In this document: positions 50,826 through 59,977 of the stretch, piece by piece
Numbering within the stretch: the first letter of the stretch is position 1
Layout of the letters: every line of letters starts with the position of its first letter
Source: Rahnella victoriana
Lineage (GTDB): Bacteria > Pseudomonadota > Gammaproteobacteria > Enterobacterales > Enterobacteriaceae
Length of the DNA: 64,000 nt
Direction: 5' to 3'
Assembly (NCBI RefSeq): GCF_004330295.1
Contig: NZ_SJOJ01000024.1
Span: 19,288 to 83,287 of the forward strand
Program-made: the position numbers and the translations under genes
Notes under the pieces: generated by a model
The model's input: only the letters and a program-made list of their open reading frames with translations
Databases searched by the model: none
Told to the model about the DNA's origin: nothing

Positions 50826-51647
50826 ATGCAACACCGCAAAATTTGTTTTATCGGCGCCGGTAACATGGCGGGCGCTATCGTTTCCGGTCTGGTCGAAAGC
50901 GGCTATCCGGCAAATCTGATCAGCGTTTGTGCCCCTTCCACCACGCATCGTGATGCGCTGGCTGAAAAATACGGTGTACACAGCAGCAGCGATAACAGCG
51001 GCTGTGCGAAAGACGCCGATGTGGTGGTTTTATCCGTAAAACCGCAGATGATGGCGGATGTATGTAAAGCACTGCAAAAAGACGTGGATTTTGGCCGCAA
51101 GCTGGTACTGTCGATTGCCGCAGGCGTCAGCGTCGCCCGTTTCTGCGAACTGCTGGGCGATAATCTGAACATCGTCCGCATTATGCCGAACACGCCGTCC
51201 CTTGTCGGACAAGGCATGAGCGGGTTGTTTGCGCCTGCTCAGGTATCGCAGGCAGATCGCGATTACAGCGGTGAACTGATGAGCGCGGTAGGTAAAATCT
51301 GCTGGGTTGAGAGTGAAGAAGGCATTAACCATGTGATCGCCGCCGCAGGCAGCGCACCGGCGTATTTCTTCCTGTTTATGGAAGCGATGCAGGCTGAAGC
51401 GCAGCGTCTGGGTTTCAGCGCAGAAACCGCACGGATGCTGATTGAACAAGCCGCCAGCGGGGCCAGCGCCCTGGTTGCCGCCAGCCCGGACACGCCATTG
51501 TCACAACTTCGTGAGAATGTGACGTCCAAAGGCGGCACAACCTTTGAAGCACTGAAGTTTTTCACCGACCATAAATTACCGGAGATTGTCTCCGGCGCCA
51601 TGCAGGCCGCCATTACCCGCGCGCAGGAAATGGAAAAACTGTTCTAA
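50826..51647 (+). CDS. proC: Pyrroline-5-carboxylate reductase
   Basis: A 273-residue NAD(P)H-dependent enzyme that makes proline from pyrroline-5-carboxylate in the last biosynthetic step. The Rossmann motif is FIGAGNMAGAI at residues 8-18. VLSVKPQ, RIMPNTPSLVGQG and the C-terminal helix region SPDTPLSQLRENVTSKGGTT are typical. The ATG at 50826 has AAGGAG at good spacing; an upstream in-frame start adds 14 unrelated residues. It begins the proC-yggT-yggU-rdgB-hemW run, with short gaps or overlaps throughout. Confidence 0.97.
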   Translation: MQHRKICFIGAGNMAGAIVSGLVESGYPANLISVCAPSTTHRDALAEKYGVHSSSDNSGCAKDADVVVLSVKPQMMADVCKALQKDVDFGRKLVLSIAAGVSVARFCELLGDNLNIVRIMPNTPSLVGQGMSGLFAPAQVSQADRDYSGELMSAVGKICWVESEEGINHVIAAAGSAPAYFFLFMEAMQAEAQRLGFSAETARMLIEQAASGASALVAASPDTPLSQLRENVTSKGGTTFEALKFFTDHKLPEIVSGAMQAAITRAQEMEKLF

Positions 51648-51669
51648 TTAAAAATATTAAAGGTAACAA

Positions 51670-52224
51670 ATGTTAACGCTGACTTTTCTGGTTAAAACCC
51701 TCATTGATCTCTACGTGATGGTTCTGCTGCTGCGCATCTGGATGCAGTGGGCACGTACAGATTTTTATAACCCGTTCTCACAATTTGTGGTGAAAATCAC
51801 GCAGCCGGTGATCGGACCGCTGCGCCGGATTATTCCGCCACTGGGGCCCATTGACAGCGCGAGTTTGTTGCTGGCGTTTATCCTCTGCACGATTAAATTC
51901 CCGCTGCTGTTGCTTATCCAGAGCGGCGCACTGTTTATCGGCCTGAGCAGTCTGCTGATTGGCCTGATCGGGCTGGTGAAAGCCGCCGGTTATCTGGTGT
52001 TCTGGCTGGTGATTATCCGTTCCCTGATGAGCTGGGTGAGCCAGGGCCGCGGCCCGATGGATTACCTGCTGATGCAACTGACCGAGCCACTGATGGCGCC
52101 AATCCGCCGCATTCTTCCGGCCATGGGCGGTATTGATTTCTCGGCGATGGTGGTCATTCTTATCCTGTATATGCTGAATTATCTCGGCATGGATCTGCTG
52201 GGTGCGTTGTGGTATCAGCTTTAA
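51670..52224 (+). CDS. yggT: YggT family inner-membrane protein
   Basis: A 184-residue membrane protein made of two YGGT repeats, each with two hydrophobic segments around an RIWMQW/RSLMSW motif followed by P-x-x-PIRRI-type sequence ([11 protein letters not shown] and [10 protein letters not shown]). Its function is not established; relatives have been tied to osmotic stress and cell-division organisation. It overlaps yggU by 16 bases, so coupled translation is likely. Confidence 0.93.
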   Translation: MLTLTFLVKTLIDLYVMVLLLRIWMQWARTDFYNPFSQFVVKITQPVIGPLRRIIPPLGPIDSASLLLAFILCTIKFPLLLLIQSGALFIGLSSLLIGLIGLVKAAGYLVFWLVIIRSLMSWVSQGRGPMDYLLMQLTEPLMAPIRRILPAMGGIDFSAMVVILILYMLNYLGMDLLGALWYQL

Positions 52225-52514
52225 CCCCGGCGTTCTGGCACGGCGATACGCTGGTTTTGCGGCTGGTGATCCAGCCCAAAGCCAGCCGCGACAGCCTGGT
52301 GGGTTTGCATGGCGACGAACTGAAAGTCGCCATCACTGCCCCGCCGGTGGACGGTCAGGCGAACACGCATCTGGTGAAATTTCTCGCAAAACAGTTTAAA
52401 GTCGCCAAAAGTCAGGTCAGCATTGAAAAGGGCGAGCTGGGCCGCCATAAACAAGTCCGCATTACCCATCCGCAAAATATCCCGACTGAGGTCGCGGTAC
52501 TGCTCGCTGAATAA
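52209..52514 (+). CDS. yggU: YggU family protein (DUF167)
   Basis: A 101-residue small basic protein, function unknown. The family hallmark [20 protein letters not shown] is followed by APPVDGQAN and LGRHKQVRI. The start is a GTG at 52209 inside the end of yggT; the first nine or so residues are less conserved, but no other start gives a better site. It precedes rdgB by 21 bases. Confidence 0.92.
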   Translation: MVSALTPAFWHGDTLVLRLVIQPKASRDSLVGLHGDELKVAITAPPVDGQANTHLVKFLAKQFKVAKSQVSIEKGELGRHKQVRITHPQNIPTEVAVLLAE

Positions 52515-52535
52515 CGTTTAAGTCAGGACTCTCCC

Positions 52536-53144
52536 ATGCAGAAAGTCGTATTAGCTACCGGCAATGCCGGTAAAGTGCGTGAGCTCGCACATCTTCTGGC
52601 CGGTTTCGGGCTGGATGTGGTCGCACAAACTGAACTCGGCGTAGAATCCGCCGAAGAAACCGGGCTGACGTTCATTGAGAACGCCATCCTGAAAGCCCGC
52701 CATGCGGCAGCCGTGACTGGTTTGCCCGCCATTGCCGATGATTCCGGTCTGGCCGTCGATTTTCTCGGGGGTGCACCGGGGATTTATTCTGCACGCTACG
52801 CCGGTGCTGACGCCTCTGATCAGGAAAATCTTGATAAGCTGCTGGTCGCACTGAAAGACGTGCCTCAGGGACAACGCGGCGCGCAATTTCATTGTGTGCT
52901 GGTGTATATGCGCCATGCGGAAGATCCGACCCCGCTGGTTTGCCACGGCACTTGGGCAGGCGAAATCACCTTTGCCGAAGCAGGTGAAGGCGGCTTCGGT
53001 TATGACCCGATTTTCTACGTCCCGCAACTGGGCAAAACCGCCGCAGAACTGACCCGCGAAGAAAAAAGCGCGGTATCTCACCGTGGACTGGCGCTGAAAT
53101 TGTTGCTGGCCGCGATGAAAGAGGCTGCACAGAACAATGCGTAA
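52536..53144 (+). CDS. rdgB: XTP/dITP pyrophosphatase RdgB
   Basis: A 202-residue Ham1-type enzyme that removes dITP, XTP and related purine nucleotides so that they are not built into [17 protein letters not shown] at the N-terminus is the nucleotide-binding motif, [10 protein letters not shown] contains the metal-binding acidic pair, and GGFGYDPIF and SHRGLAL are the C-terminal signatures. It overlaps hemW by 8 bases. Confidence 0.97.
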   Translation: MQKVVLATGNAGKVRELAHLLAGFGLDVVAQTELGVESAEETGLTFIENAILKARHAAAVTGLPAIADDSGLAVDFLGGAPGIYSARYAGADASDQENLDKLLVALKDVPQGQRGAQFHCVLVYMRHAEDPTPLVCHGTWAGEITFAEAGEGGFGYDPIFYVPQLGKTAAELTREEKSAVSHRGLALKLLLAAMKEAAQNNA

Positions 53145-54273
53145 GTTGCCGCCGCTGAGTCTCTACATTCATATTCCGTGGTGCGTGCAAAAATGCCCCT
53201 ACTGCGATTTCAACTCGCACGCGTTAAAGGGTGAAGTGCCGCATGACGATTATGTCGCGCATCTGCTGGCCGATCTGGATGCCGATTTGCATCTGGCGGG
53301 CGGACGCAGCGTGGGGACGATTTTTATCGGCGGCGGAACCCCCAGCCTGCTGAGCAGTGAAGCGATGCAAACCCTGCTCGACGGGGTCCGTGCACGTTTG
53401 CCGCTTGATGCTGACGCTGAAATCACCATGGAAGCCAACCCCGGTACCGTCGAAGCAGACCGCTTCAGCGGCTATCAGCGTGCCGGTGTGAACCGTATCT
53501 CCATTGGCGTGCAAAGTTTCGATGCACAGAAACTGGAGCGTCTGGGACGCATTCACGGCCCGGAAGAAGCAAAGCGCGCGGCGCATCTGGCCACCGGCCT
53601 GAACCTGCGCAGCTTCAATCTGGATCTGATGCATGGTTTGCCGGATCAGACACTGGAAGAAGCACTGGACGATTTGCGTCAGGCCATCGCGCTGAATCCG
53701 CCGCACTTATCGTGGTATCAGCTGACCATCGAGCCAAATACCCTGTACGCCTCGCGTCCGCCAACCTTGCCGGACGACGACGCGCTGTGGGATATTTTCG
53801 AGCAAGGCGATCAGCTGCTGACCGCCGCCGGTTATCAGCAATACGAGACCTCGGCGTATGCCAAACCGGGTTATCAGTGTCAGCACAATCTGAACTACTG
53901 GCGCTTCGGCGATTATCTGGGCATCGGTTGTGGCGCGCACGGCAAACTGACGCAGCCCGACGGGCAAATCCTGCGCACCGTCAAAACCAAACATCCGCGC
54001 GGTTATATGCAGGGGCGCTACATGGATAAACAGCATCCGGTCGAAACCGAAGATTTGCCGTTTGAGTTCTTCATGAACCGTTTCCGCCTGCTGGAAGCAG
54101 CCCCGCGCGAAGAGTTTGGTTTGTATACCGGACTGGATGAAAGCGTGATCCGAGCGCAGCTTGACCAAGCCATCGCCAAAGACTATCTGCTGGAAACCGG
54201 GACGCACTGGCAGATCACCGGTAAAGGTAAACTGTTCCTGAATTCGCTGCTGGAGCTTTTTTTGGCAGAGTAA
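53137..54273 (+). CDS. hemW: Heme chaperone HemW (radical SAM)
   Basis: A 378-residue radical SAM-fold protein that binds heme and is thought to deliver it to respiratory enzymes. The iron-sulfur motif Cys16-x3-Cys20-x2-Cys23 lies in [27 protein letters not shown] and RISIGVQSF are the usual HemN-like motifs. It lacks the extra cysteine that follows the cluster motif in HemN (PYCDFN here), as is typical of HemW. It is last in its operon, before a strong terminator. Confidence 0.96.
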   Translation: MRKLPPLSLYIHIPWCVQKCPYCDFNSHALKGEVPHDDYVAHLLADLDADLHLAGGRSVGTIFIGGGTPSLLSSEAMQTLLDGVRARLPLDADAEITMEANPGTVEADRFSGYQRAGVNRISIGVQSFDAQKLERLGRIHGPEEAKRAAHLATGLNLRSFNLDLMHGLPDQTLEEALDDLRQAIALNPPHLSWYQLTIEPNTLYASRPPTLPDDDALWDIFEQGDQLLTAAGYQQYETSAYAKPGYQCQHNLNYWRFGDYLGIGCGAHGKLTQPDGQILRTVKTKHPRGYMQGRYMDKQHPVETEDLPFEFFMNRFRLLEAAPREEFGLYTGLDESVIRAQLDQAIAKDYLLETGTHWQITGKGKLFLNSLLELFLAE

Positions 54274-54284
54274 GGTTTAGGGGC

Positions 54285-54316
54285 AAAAAAAAAACCGCGT
54301 AATCGCGGTTTTTTTG
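54285..54316. terminator. Bidirectional terminator between hemW and yggN
   Basis: AAACCGCG and CGCGGTTT pair around TAAT, with a long A-run on one side and a T-run on the other. It ends hemW (+) and yggN (-). Confidence 0.9.
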
Positions 54317-54333
54317 TTTCTGTCATTTAGCGG

Positions 54334-55068
54334 TTACTGTTTCAAATCCGCCAGTAACGCTTTGTGTTGGGTATCCAGCGCGGTCACGCGCTTGCAGACG
54401 TCATCGCCAAAGGCTTTGAACTCTTTTTCCTGCCTGTTCCACTCTTCCTGAACCGCCTGTTGCAGACCGCCCAGATTGCCCATCATCGCCTGTAACGGGT
54501 TACCGCCGCTGGCAGCTTGTTTGAGGCCCATCTCGTTGATGCTGTCCTGCATCACGCCGCCCATGGTTTGTTCCATCAGCTTCTGACCGTTCTGTTTAAC
54601 CTGATCCACCGCTTTATGGTGGAAGGTCAGACCGTCGGCGCGGTGCTCAATGATCAGGTTCATCTGTTGCTTCAGTTGCTTGTCGAGCGTGACCAGGCGG
54701 TTACGCACGTTGCTGTCGCTGCCGAGTTTTTCGACAATGACACGGTCAACCGCCACGCGGCCTTTTTCGAGATGCGCCGTCGCGCCCTGATCAATCCACG
54801 GCAGATCGCGGCGCAAACCGGCCTGATAATCGATCGCTTCCTGACGCTGTTTGGCGCTCAGGGTCATGTCTTTACCGTTGAGGGTGACGTTGCCGTTGGG
54901 CGTAATCAGTAAATCACCGCTGTTCCCCACCACCTGCACGGTCTGCGGTTTGATGATCACGTCATCCTTCGGGTTTACGCCGCACTGGTAATCAGCCTGC
55001 GCACTCCATGCGGTCAGCGCCAGCAGCGCGGCCAGTCCGGTTTTTACCACTCCAGTTTTCACTAACAT
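54334..55068 (-). CDS. yggN: YggN family exported protein (DUF2884)
   Basis: A 244-residue periplasmic protein of unknown function. The signal peptide (LLALTAWSAQA-DYQC) is clear. The mature part is rich in charged helices and contains NPKDDVIIKPQTVQVVG and a Met/Gln-rich segment. It is the YggN/DUF2884 family, found at this place in E. coli. The Met-rich stretch might hold metal, but this is speculation. It follows glsB by 24 bases and may be cotranscribed with it. Confidence 0.88.
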   Translation of the reverse strand: MLVKTGVVKTGLAALLALTAWSAQADYQCGVNPKDDVIIKPQTVQVVGNSGDLLITPNGNVTLNGKDMTLSAKQRQEAIDYQAGLRRDLPWIDQGATAHLEKGRVAVDRVIVEKLGSDSNVRNRLVTLDKQLKQQMNLIIEHRADGLTFHHKAVDQVKQNGQKLMEQTMGGVMQDSINEMGLKQAASGGNPLQAMMGNLGGLQQAVQEEWNRQEKEFKAFGDDVCKRVTALDTQHKALLADLKQ

Positions 55069-55092
55069 GTACTCTCCCTTAAGACAGCAAAC

Positions 55093-56019
55093 TTAAAAAA
55101 TTGAACGGCCAATACGTTGCGCCAGCAATTCTAAGGCAGCAATACCTGCCAAAGAGTTCCCTGCCGCATCGAGTTCCGGCGACCATACCGCGATACACAT
55201 CTCGCCCGGTACCACGGCAATGATACCGCCACCGACGCCAGATTTACCCGGCATCCCGACGCGGTAAGCGAATTCACCGGCGCCGTCGTACATGCCGCTG
55301 GTCACCATCATCGCATTAATCTGCCGGGCCTGACGGGCATCGATGAGCGGTGTCTCGCTGCCGAGCGGATGGCCTTTGTTGGCAAGATAAACAAACGTCC
55401 GCGCCAGTTCTTCACAACTCATCCGCAGTGCACAGTAGTGGAAATAAGTATGCAAAACGGTGATGACGTCGTTGTCGAAATTTCCGAAAGACTTCATCAG
55501 ATAGGCAATCGCCGCATTGCGGTCAGAATGGTCGAACTCTGAACGGGCAACGTGCCGATCGTAGTTGAGATCTGCCGATCCGGCCAGCTGACGCACCACT
55601 TCCAGCATTCTCTGTTTCGGTGCCGAGAGCCGGGTTTGCAGCATATCGCAGACCACCAGCGCGCCCGGATTGATGAACGGGTTACGCGGTTTTCCCTGCT
55701 CAAGCTCAAGCTGAACCAGTGAATTGAACGGCTGGCCGGACGGCTCTTTGCCGACGCGCTGCCAGATTTCGCTTTCCTGATAACGGGTCAGTGCCAGCGT
55801 CAGGCTGAGCACTTTGGAGATCGACTGGATCGAGAAACGCATGTCGGCATCACCGGCACGAAAGATCTCCCCTTTCGTGGTACACACGGCAATCCCTAAA
55901 TGATCGGGGCTGACTTCCGCCAGCGCAGGAATGTAATCGGCAACCTTGCCGCGGCCAATCAGCGGCCTGACCTGCGCCAGAATATCTTCCAGCAAACTGT
56001 TATCAAGTTCGGTGCCCAA
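55093..56019 (-). CDS. glsB: Glutaminase (serine-dependent beta-lactamase fold)
   Basis: A 308-residue glutaminase that deamidates glutamine to glutamate. The catalytic SxxK is Ser66-Ile-Ser-Lys69 in [25 protein letters not shown], the [17 protein letters not shown] segment and [14 protein letters not shown] complete the family signatures. The length equals that of E. coli GlsB (YneH), which lies elsewhere in E. coli; there ansB is found near this place. So the gene has moved here, or stayed here in this lineage. Confidence 0.94.
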   Translation of the reverse strand: MGTELDNSLLEDILAQVRPLIGRGKVADYIPALAEVSPDHLGIAVCTTKGEIFRAGDADMRFSIQSISKVLSLTLALTRYQESEIWQRVGKEPSGQPFNSLVQLELEQGKPRNPFINPGALVVCDMLQTRLSAPKQRMLEVVRQLAGSADLNYDRHVARSEFDHSDRNAAIAYLMKSFGNFDNDVITVLHTYFHYCALRMSCEELARTFVYLANKGHPLGSETPLIDARQARQINAMMVTSGMYDGAGEFAYRVGMPGKSGVGGGIIAVVPGEMCIAVWSPELDAAGNSLAGIAALELLAQRIGRSIF

Positions 56020-56040
56020 CGTCCTGCCTCCAGATGTAAC

Positions 56041-56063
56041 AAAGGTGCCGGAAAGGCACCTTT
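56041..56063 (-). terminator. Terminator after yggL
   Basis: AAAGGTGCC and GGCACCTTT form a perfect 9-bp stem around a 5-base loop between yggL and glsB. The T-run on the minus strand is short, so glsB may receive some read-through. Confidence 0.6.
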
Positions 56064-56094
56064 AAAAGATTCAGAATTTATCTGACCGGTGAAA

Positions 56095-56421
56095 TCAATC
56101 CCACCAGATATCGAACAACTCTGAAACTTCCACGTCTTCCATTTTCTGGTCTTCCAACCATTTTTTGACCTGCGCGCGCTGTTCATCAGTGCAGTGACCG
56201 ATGTCCTGACGGCAAACCAGACCTTCCCATTGCAGATAGCCACTGCCGTCGAAGGCCAGTTTGTTTGGCTCGATCACACCGTCAATGAATTTATCCAGTG
56301 ATTCGTCAATGGTTTCGACCGCGGTACCTTCCGGGAAACGCCATTTTACAGAGAAGCCCAGTTCCTGGAACTCGGCAATGTGTAACTTCTTACGTAAACG
56401 ACGACTGCGATTTGTAGCCAT
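56095..56421 (-). CDS. yggL: YggL family protein (DUF469), probable 50S-associated
   Basis: A 108-residue protein. The basic N-terminus ([20 protein letters not shown]) and the acidic C-terminus are typical. YggL proteins have been reported bound to 50S ribosomal subunits, though the role is unclear. Its start codon shares one base with the trmB stop (TAATG), so translation is coupled to trmB. Confidence 0.92.
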   Translation of the reverse strand: MATNRSRRLRKKLHIAEFQELGFSVKWRFPEGTAVETIDESLDKFIDGVIEPNKLAFDGSGYLQWEGLVCRQDIGHCTDEQRAQVKKWLEDQKMEDVEVSELFDIWWD

Positions 56422-57140
56422 TATTGCTTCCTCTCAAACATCAGATCCCATACGCCGTGGCCTAAACGCTGGCCACGCATTTCGAACTTGGTCACCGGGC
56501 GGGATTCAGGACGCGGAACATAATTGCCTTCCTGCGACAGATTCGCCCAGCTTTCTAAACAGGTCATCACTTCCAGCATGTGCTCTGCATACGGCTCCCA
56601 GTCGGTCGCCATGTGGAAAACACCGCCCACTTTCAGTTTTTTGCGCAGCTTCTCTACGAATTCCGGCTGCACGATGCGGCGCTTATTATGACGCGCTTTG
56701 TGCCACGGGTCAGGAAAGAATAGCTGCACCATATCGAGCGAGCCATCCGGGATCATTTTTTCCAGCACTTCGACCGCATCGTGACACATCACGCGCAGGT
56801 TGCTGACGCCCTCTTCGTGCGCCGTCGCCAGACAGGCACCGACGCCCGGCGAGTGGACTTCAATCCCGATAAAGTTTTGCTCCGGGTTCTGCTTCGCCAT
56901 GGTGACCAGCGATGTGCCCATCCCGAAACCGATTTCCAGCACCACAGGCGCTGAGCGACCAAACAAGGCATCAATGTTCAGGGTTTCAGCCTGAAACTCC
57001 ACGCCCATCACCGGCCAGAAGTTGTCCAGCGCAAATTGCTGACCTTTCGTCAGACGGCCCTGACGGCGGACAAAACTGCGAATACGGCGCATCGCGCGAC
57101 CGTTCTCGTCGAACTCCGGTGAAATGACGTCGTTTTTCAT
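56421..57140 (-). CDS. trmB: tRNA (guanine-46-N7)-methyltransferase
   Basis: A 239-residue enzyme that makes m7G46 in t[20 protein letters not shown] is the SAM-binding motif, and [19 protein letters not shown] and [11 protein letters not shown] are family signatures. The ATG at 57140 follows GGAG (11 bases) and gives exactly the E. coli length; a longer frame with 30 extra residues is unlikely. It is divergent from mutY across 244 bases and overlaps yggL by one base. Confidence 0.96.
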   Translation of the reverse strand: MKNDVISPEFDENGRAMRRIRSFVRRQGRLTKGQQFALDNFWPVMGVEFQAETLNIDALFGRSAPVVLEIGFGMGTSLVTMAKQNPEQNFIGIEVHSPGVGACLATAHEEGVSNLRVMCHDAVEVLEKMIPDGSLDMVQLFFPDPWHKARHNKRRIVQPEFVEKLRKKLKVGGVFHMATDWEPYAEHMLEVMTCLESWANLSQEGNYVPRPESRPVTKFEMRGQRLGHGVWDLMFERKQ

Positions 57141-57384
57141 GGTGTTTCCACTCCGATTGGCAAGACGCGGTACCCGCGCGCGGATGCCTGTGCTTTGGTC
57201 ACTAAATATAAGGAAAGGCGCATTATCCAAACTTACTCCCGATTAGCAAGGCTTGCGGGCAGGAAATCGGTCAATACAGTGCGGAAAGTTCCGGTTTACA
57301 GCCAGACGGCAACTGTGATGTGATCAGCCCCGTCTCTTAACCCTGCCGGACTGTCATTTACCCATGTTGGAAGCCCCTGGTTTT

Positions 57385-58440
57385 ATGGAAGCAAAACGTT
57401 TTTCACCGCTGGTACTCGACTGGTATCAACGCTATGGCCGTAAAACACTGCCGTGGCAAATCGCGAAAACACCTTATAAAGTCTGGCTTTCGGAAGTGAT
57501 GTTGCAGCAAACGCAGGTAGCGACTGTTATCCCGTATTTTGAACGTTTTATGCAACGCTTCCCGACGGTGTCCGACCTCGCGGCGGCTCCGCTCGATGAA
57601 GTTCTTCATCTGTGGACCGGCCTCGGCTATTACGCCCGCGCGCGCAATCTGCATAAAGCGGCGCAGGTGATTGCCAGCGAGCACGGCGGCGTGTTTCCGA
57701 CCACCTTTGATCAGATCCTCGCCCTGCCGGGCATTGGCCGTTCGACGGCGGGTGCGGTTTTGTCGCTGGCACTCAATCAGCACTACCCTATTTTAGACGG
57801 CAATGTGAAACGCGTGCTGGCCCGCTGTTATGCCGTTGATGGCTGGCCGGGTGAGAAGAAAACTGAAAACAGGCTGTGGGCCATCAGCGAAGAGGTGACG
57901 CCCGCAGAAGGCGTGGCACAGTTTAATCAGGCGATGATGGATCTGGGCGCGATGGTCTGTACGCGCAGCAAACCCAAATGCGAACTGTGCCCGGTAAAAT
58001 CCGGCTGTGAAGCTTACGCACAGCATAGCTGGGCAAAATACCCCGGCAAAAAACCGAAGAAAACCCTGCCGGAAAAAACCGCCTTTATGCTGATGATCCA
58101 GCAGGAAGATAAAGTCTGGCTGGAGCAGCGTCCACCGGTCGGTTTGTGGGGCGGATTGTTCTGCTTCCCGCAATACACCACCGAGGAAGAGCTGTCGCTC
58201 GGGCTGCAAAAATACGGTGTTACGCAAAATGCGTTGCAGCAGCAGACCGCTTTTCGTCACACTTTCAGCCATTTCCATCTGGATATCGTCCCGATGTGGT
58301 TAAATCTGCGAACAACGGCGGGTTGCATGGATGAAGGTGCGGGTCTCTGGTATAACTTAGCGCAACCACAATCCGTCGGGCTGGCCGCGCCGGTAGAACG
58401 CCTGCTGATGCAGTTAGCAAAACAGGCACCGGGCAAATAA
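57385..58440 (+). CDS. mutY: A/G-specific adenine glycosylase MutY
   Basis: A 351-residue repair enzyme that removes adenine paired with 8-oxoguanine. The catalytic Glu37 lies in [12 protein letters not shown]. The helix-hairpin-helix is [17 protein letters not shown], and the catalytic Asp follows in [13 protein letters not shown]. Four cysteines ([18 protein letters not shown]) hold the iron-sulfur cluster. The C-terminal MutT-like domain has [11 protein letters not shown]. The ATG at 57385 aligns with the E. coli start; an ATG at 57364 would add seven residues. Confidence 0.96.
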   Translation: MEAKRFSPLVLDWYQRYGRKTLPWQIAKTPYKVWLSEVMLQQTQVATVIPYFERFMQRFPTVSDLAAAPLDEVLHLWTGLGYYARARNLHKAAQVIASEHGGVFPTTFDQILALPGIGRSTAGAVLSLALNQHYPILDGNVKRVLARCYAVDGWPGEKKTENRLWAISEEVTPAEGVAQFNQAMMDLGAMVCTRSKPKCELCPVKSGCEAYAQHSWAKYPGKKPKKTLPEKTAFMLMIQQEDKVWLEQRPPVGLWGGLFCFPQYTTEEELSLGLQKYGVTQNALQQQTAFRHTFSHFHLDIVPMWLNLRTTAGCMDEGAGLWYNLAQPQSVGLAAPVERLLMQLAKQAPGK

Positions 58441-58475
58441 AACCGCCCCAAAAGAATGATCGATAAGGAATCAGT

Positions 58476-58748
58476 ATGAGCAGAACGATTTTTTGCACTT
58501 TTCTTAAGCGCGACGCCGAAGGGCAGGATTTCCAGCTTTACCCTGGCGAGATTGGTAAACGCATTTTCAACGAAATCTCGAAAGAAGCCTGGTCACAATG
58601 GATGGCTAAACAAACCATGCTGATCAACGAAAAGAAACTCAGCATGATGAACCCGGATGACCGCAAATTGCTGGAGCAGGAAATGGTGAATTTTCTGTTT
58701 GAAGGCCAGGATGTGCATATCGAAGGCTATACCCCGCCATCCCAATAA
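58476..58748 (+). CDS. yggX: Fe(2+)-trafficking protein YggX
   Basis: A 90-residue protein that protects iron-sulfur clusters from oxidation. Cys7 in [10 protein letters not shown] is the conserved cysteine. It lies 35 bases after mutY and before mltC, as in E. coli. The pairing with the iron-sulfur enzyme MutY is suggestive of shared regulation under oxidative stress. Confidence 0.95.
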   Translation: MSRTIFCTFLKRDAEGQDFQLYPGEIGKRIFNEISKEAWSQWMAKQTMLINEKKLSMMNPDDRKLLEQEMVNFLFEGQDVHIEGYTPPSQ

Positions 58749-58831
58749 CGCTGACTCAATAAAGCTTTATCATTAATAGCTTAGGCAGATTTTTTCGGGG
58801 ATCTGCTTCTTTCACCAGAAATGGTTTCAAG

Positions 58832-59911
58832 ATGAAGAAAATTTTAGCTTTGCTGGTTATCGCACCGATGTTGATCTCCTGCTCCGGCAGCAAGAAAGAC
58901 CAGTTCAACGAAGCTTATGTTAAAGACACCAATGGATTCGATATTTTGATGGGGCAGTTCGCCCATAACATCGAAAACATCTGGGGCATGAATGAAGTGC
59001 TGATCGCCGGTCCGAAAGACTATGTGAAATACAGCGATCAATATTACACCCGCAGCCACATCAACTTTGATGCGGGTACCATCACCCTTGAAACGATTTC
59101 CGGGACCGATCCGGCCGCCAGCCTGCGTCAGGCGATCATCAGTACCTTGCTGGTCGGCGATGATCCGGGCAACGTTGACCTCTATTCGGACGCCAATGAT
59201 ATTCAGATCAGCCGCGAGCCGATGTTATATGGTCAGGTTCTTGATAACACCGGACAGCCGATCCGCTGGGAAGGCCGCGCCGCCAGCTTTGCGGATTATC
59301 TGATCCAGAATAAGCTGATGCGCCGCCAGTCCGGTCTGCATGTGATTTATTCCGTCACCATTCAGATGGTGCCAAACCACCTGAATCAGCGTGCGCATAA
59401 ATACCTGCCGATGATCCGTGAAGCGTCTGCTAAATATGGCGTCGATCAGTCGCTGATCCTGGCGATCATGCAAACGGAATCGGCCTTTAACCCGTATGCG
59501 GTGAGTAACGCCGATGCCCTGGGACTGATGCAGGTCGTGCAGCATTCCGCCGGGGCAGACGTCTTCAAATCTGAAGGGAAATGGGGCAAACCAAGCCGCA
59601 GCTATCTGTTTGATCCGCAGAATAATATCAATACCGGTACCGCCTATCTGGCGATGCTGCAAAACGTCTATCTGGGAAATATCAGCAACCCGACATCGCG
59701 TCGTTATGCCGTCATTACCGCCTATAACGGCGGCGCAGGCAGCGTGTTGCGCGTATTCTCCGGCAATAAAACGCAGGCGTTTAACATCATCAACAACATG
59801 GCGCCGGGCGATGTGTATACCACGCTGACAACCAAACACCCGTCCGCAGAATCGCGTCGCTACCTGTATAAGGTGAACAACACGCAGCGTAGCTATCGCC
59901 GCGTGGACTAG
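58832..59911 (+). CDS. mltC: Membrane-bound lytic transglycosylase C
   Basis: A 359-residue outer-membrane lipoprotein that cleaves peptidoglycan between N-acetylmuramic acid and N-acetylglucosamine. The lipobox LISC puts the lipid Cys at 17. The C-terminal goose-lysozyme-like SLT domain has the catalytic Glu in [13 protein letters not shown], with ALGLMQV and [11 protein letters not shown] downstream. The length equals that of E. coli MltC. It ends before a bidirectional terminator shared with the wzc operon. Confidence 0.96.
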   Translation: MKKILALLVIAPMLISCSGSKKDQFNEAYVKDTNGFDILMGQFAHNIENIWGMNEVLIAGPKDYVKYSDQYYTRSHINFDAGTITLETISGTDPAASLRQAIISTLLVGDDPGNVDLYSDANDIQISREPMLYGQVLDNTGQPIRWEGRAASFADYLIQNKLMRRQSGLHVIYSVTIQMVPNHLNQRAHKYLPMIREASAKYGVDQSLILAIMQTESAFNPYAVSNADALGLMQVVQHSAGADVFKSEGKWGKPSRSYLFDPQNNINTGTAYLAMLQNVYLGNISNPTSRRYAVITAYNGGAGSVLRVFSGNKTQAFNIINNMAPGDVYTTLTTKHPSAESRRYLYKVNNTQRSYRRVD

Positions 59912-59933
59912 CCTTTGGCGAGGTCAGCAGCAT

Positions 59934-59965
59934 AAAAAACGGAGGCTTTCGGGCCTCCGTTTTTA
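59934..59965. terminator. Bidirectional terminator between mltC and wzc
   Basis: ACGGAGGC and GCCTCCGT pair around a 6-base loop, flanked by AAAAA and TTTTT. It can end both the mltC (+) and wza-wzb-wzc (-) transcripts. Confidence 0.85.
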
Positions 59966-59977
59966 TTGCATAATCAG

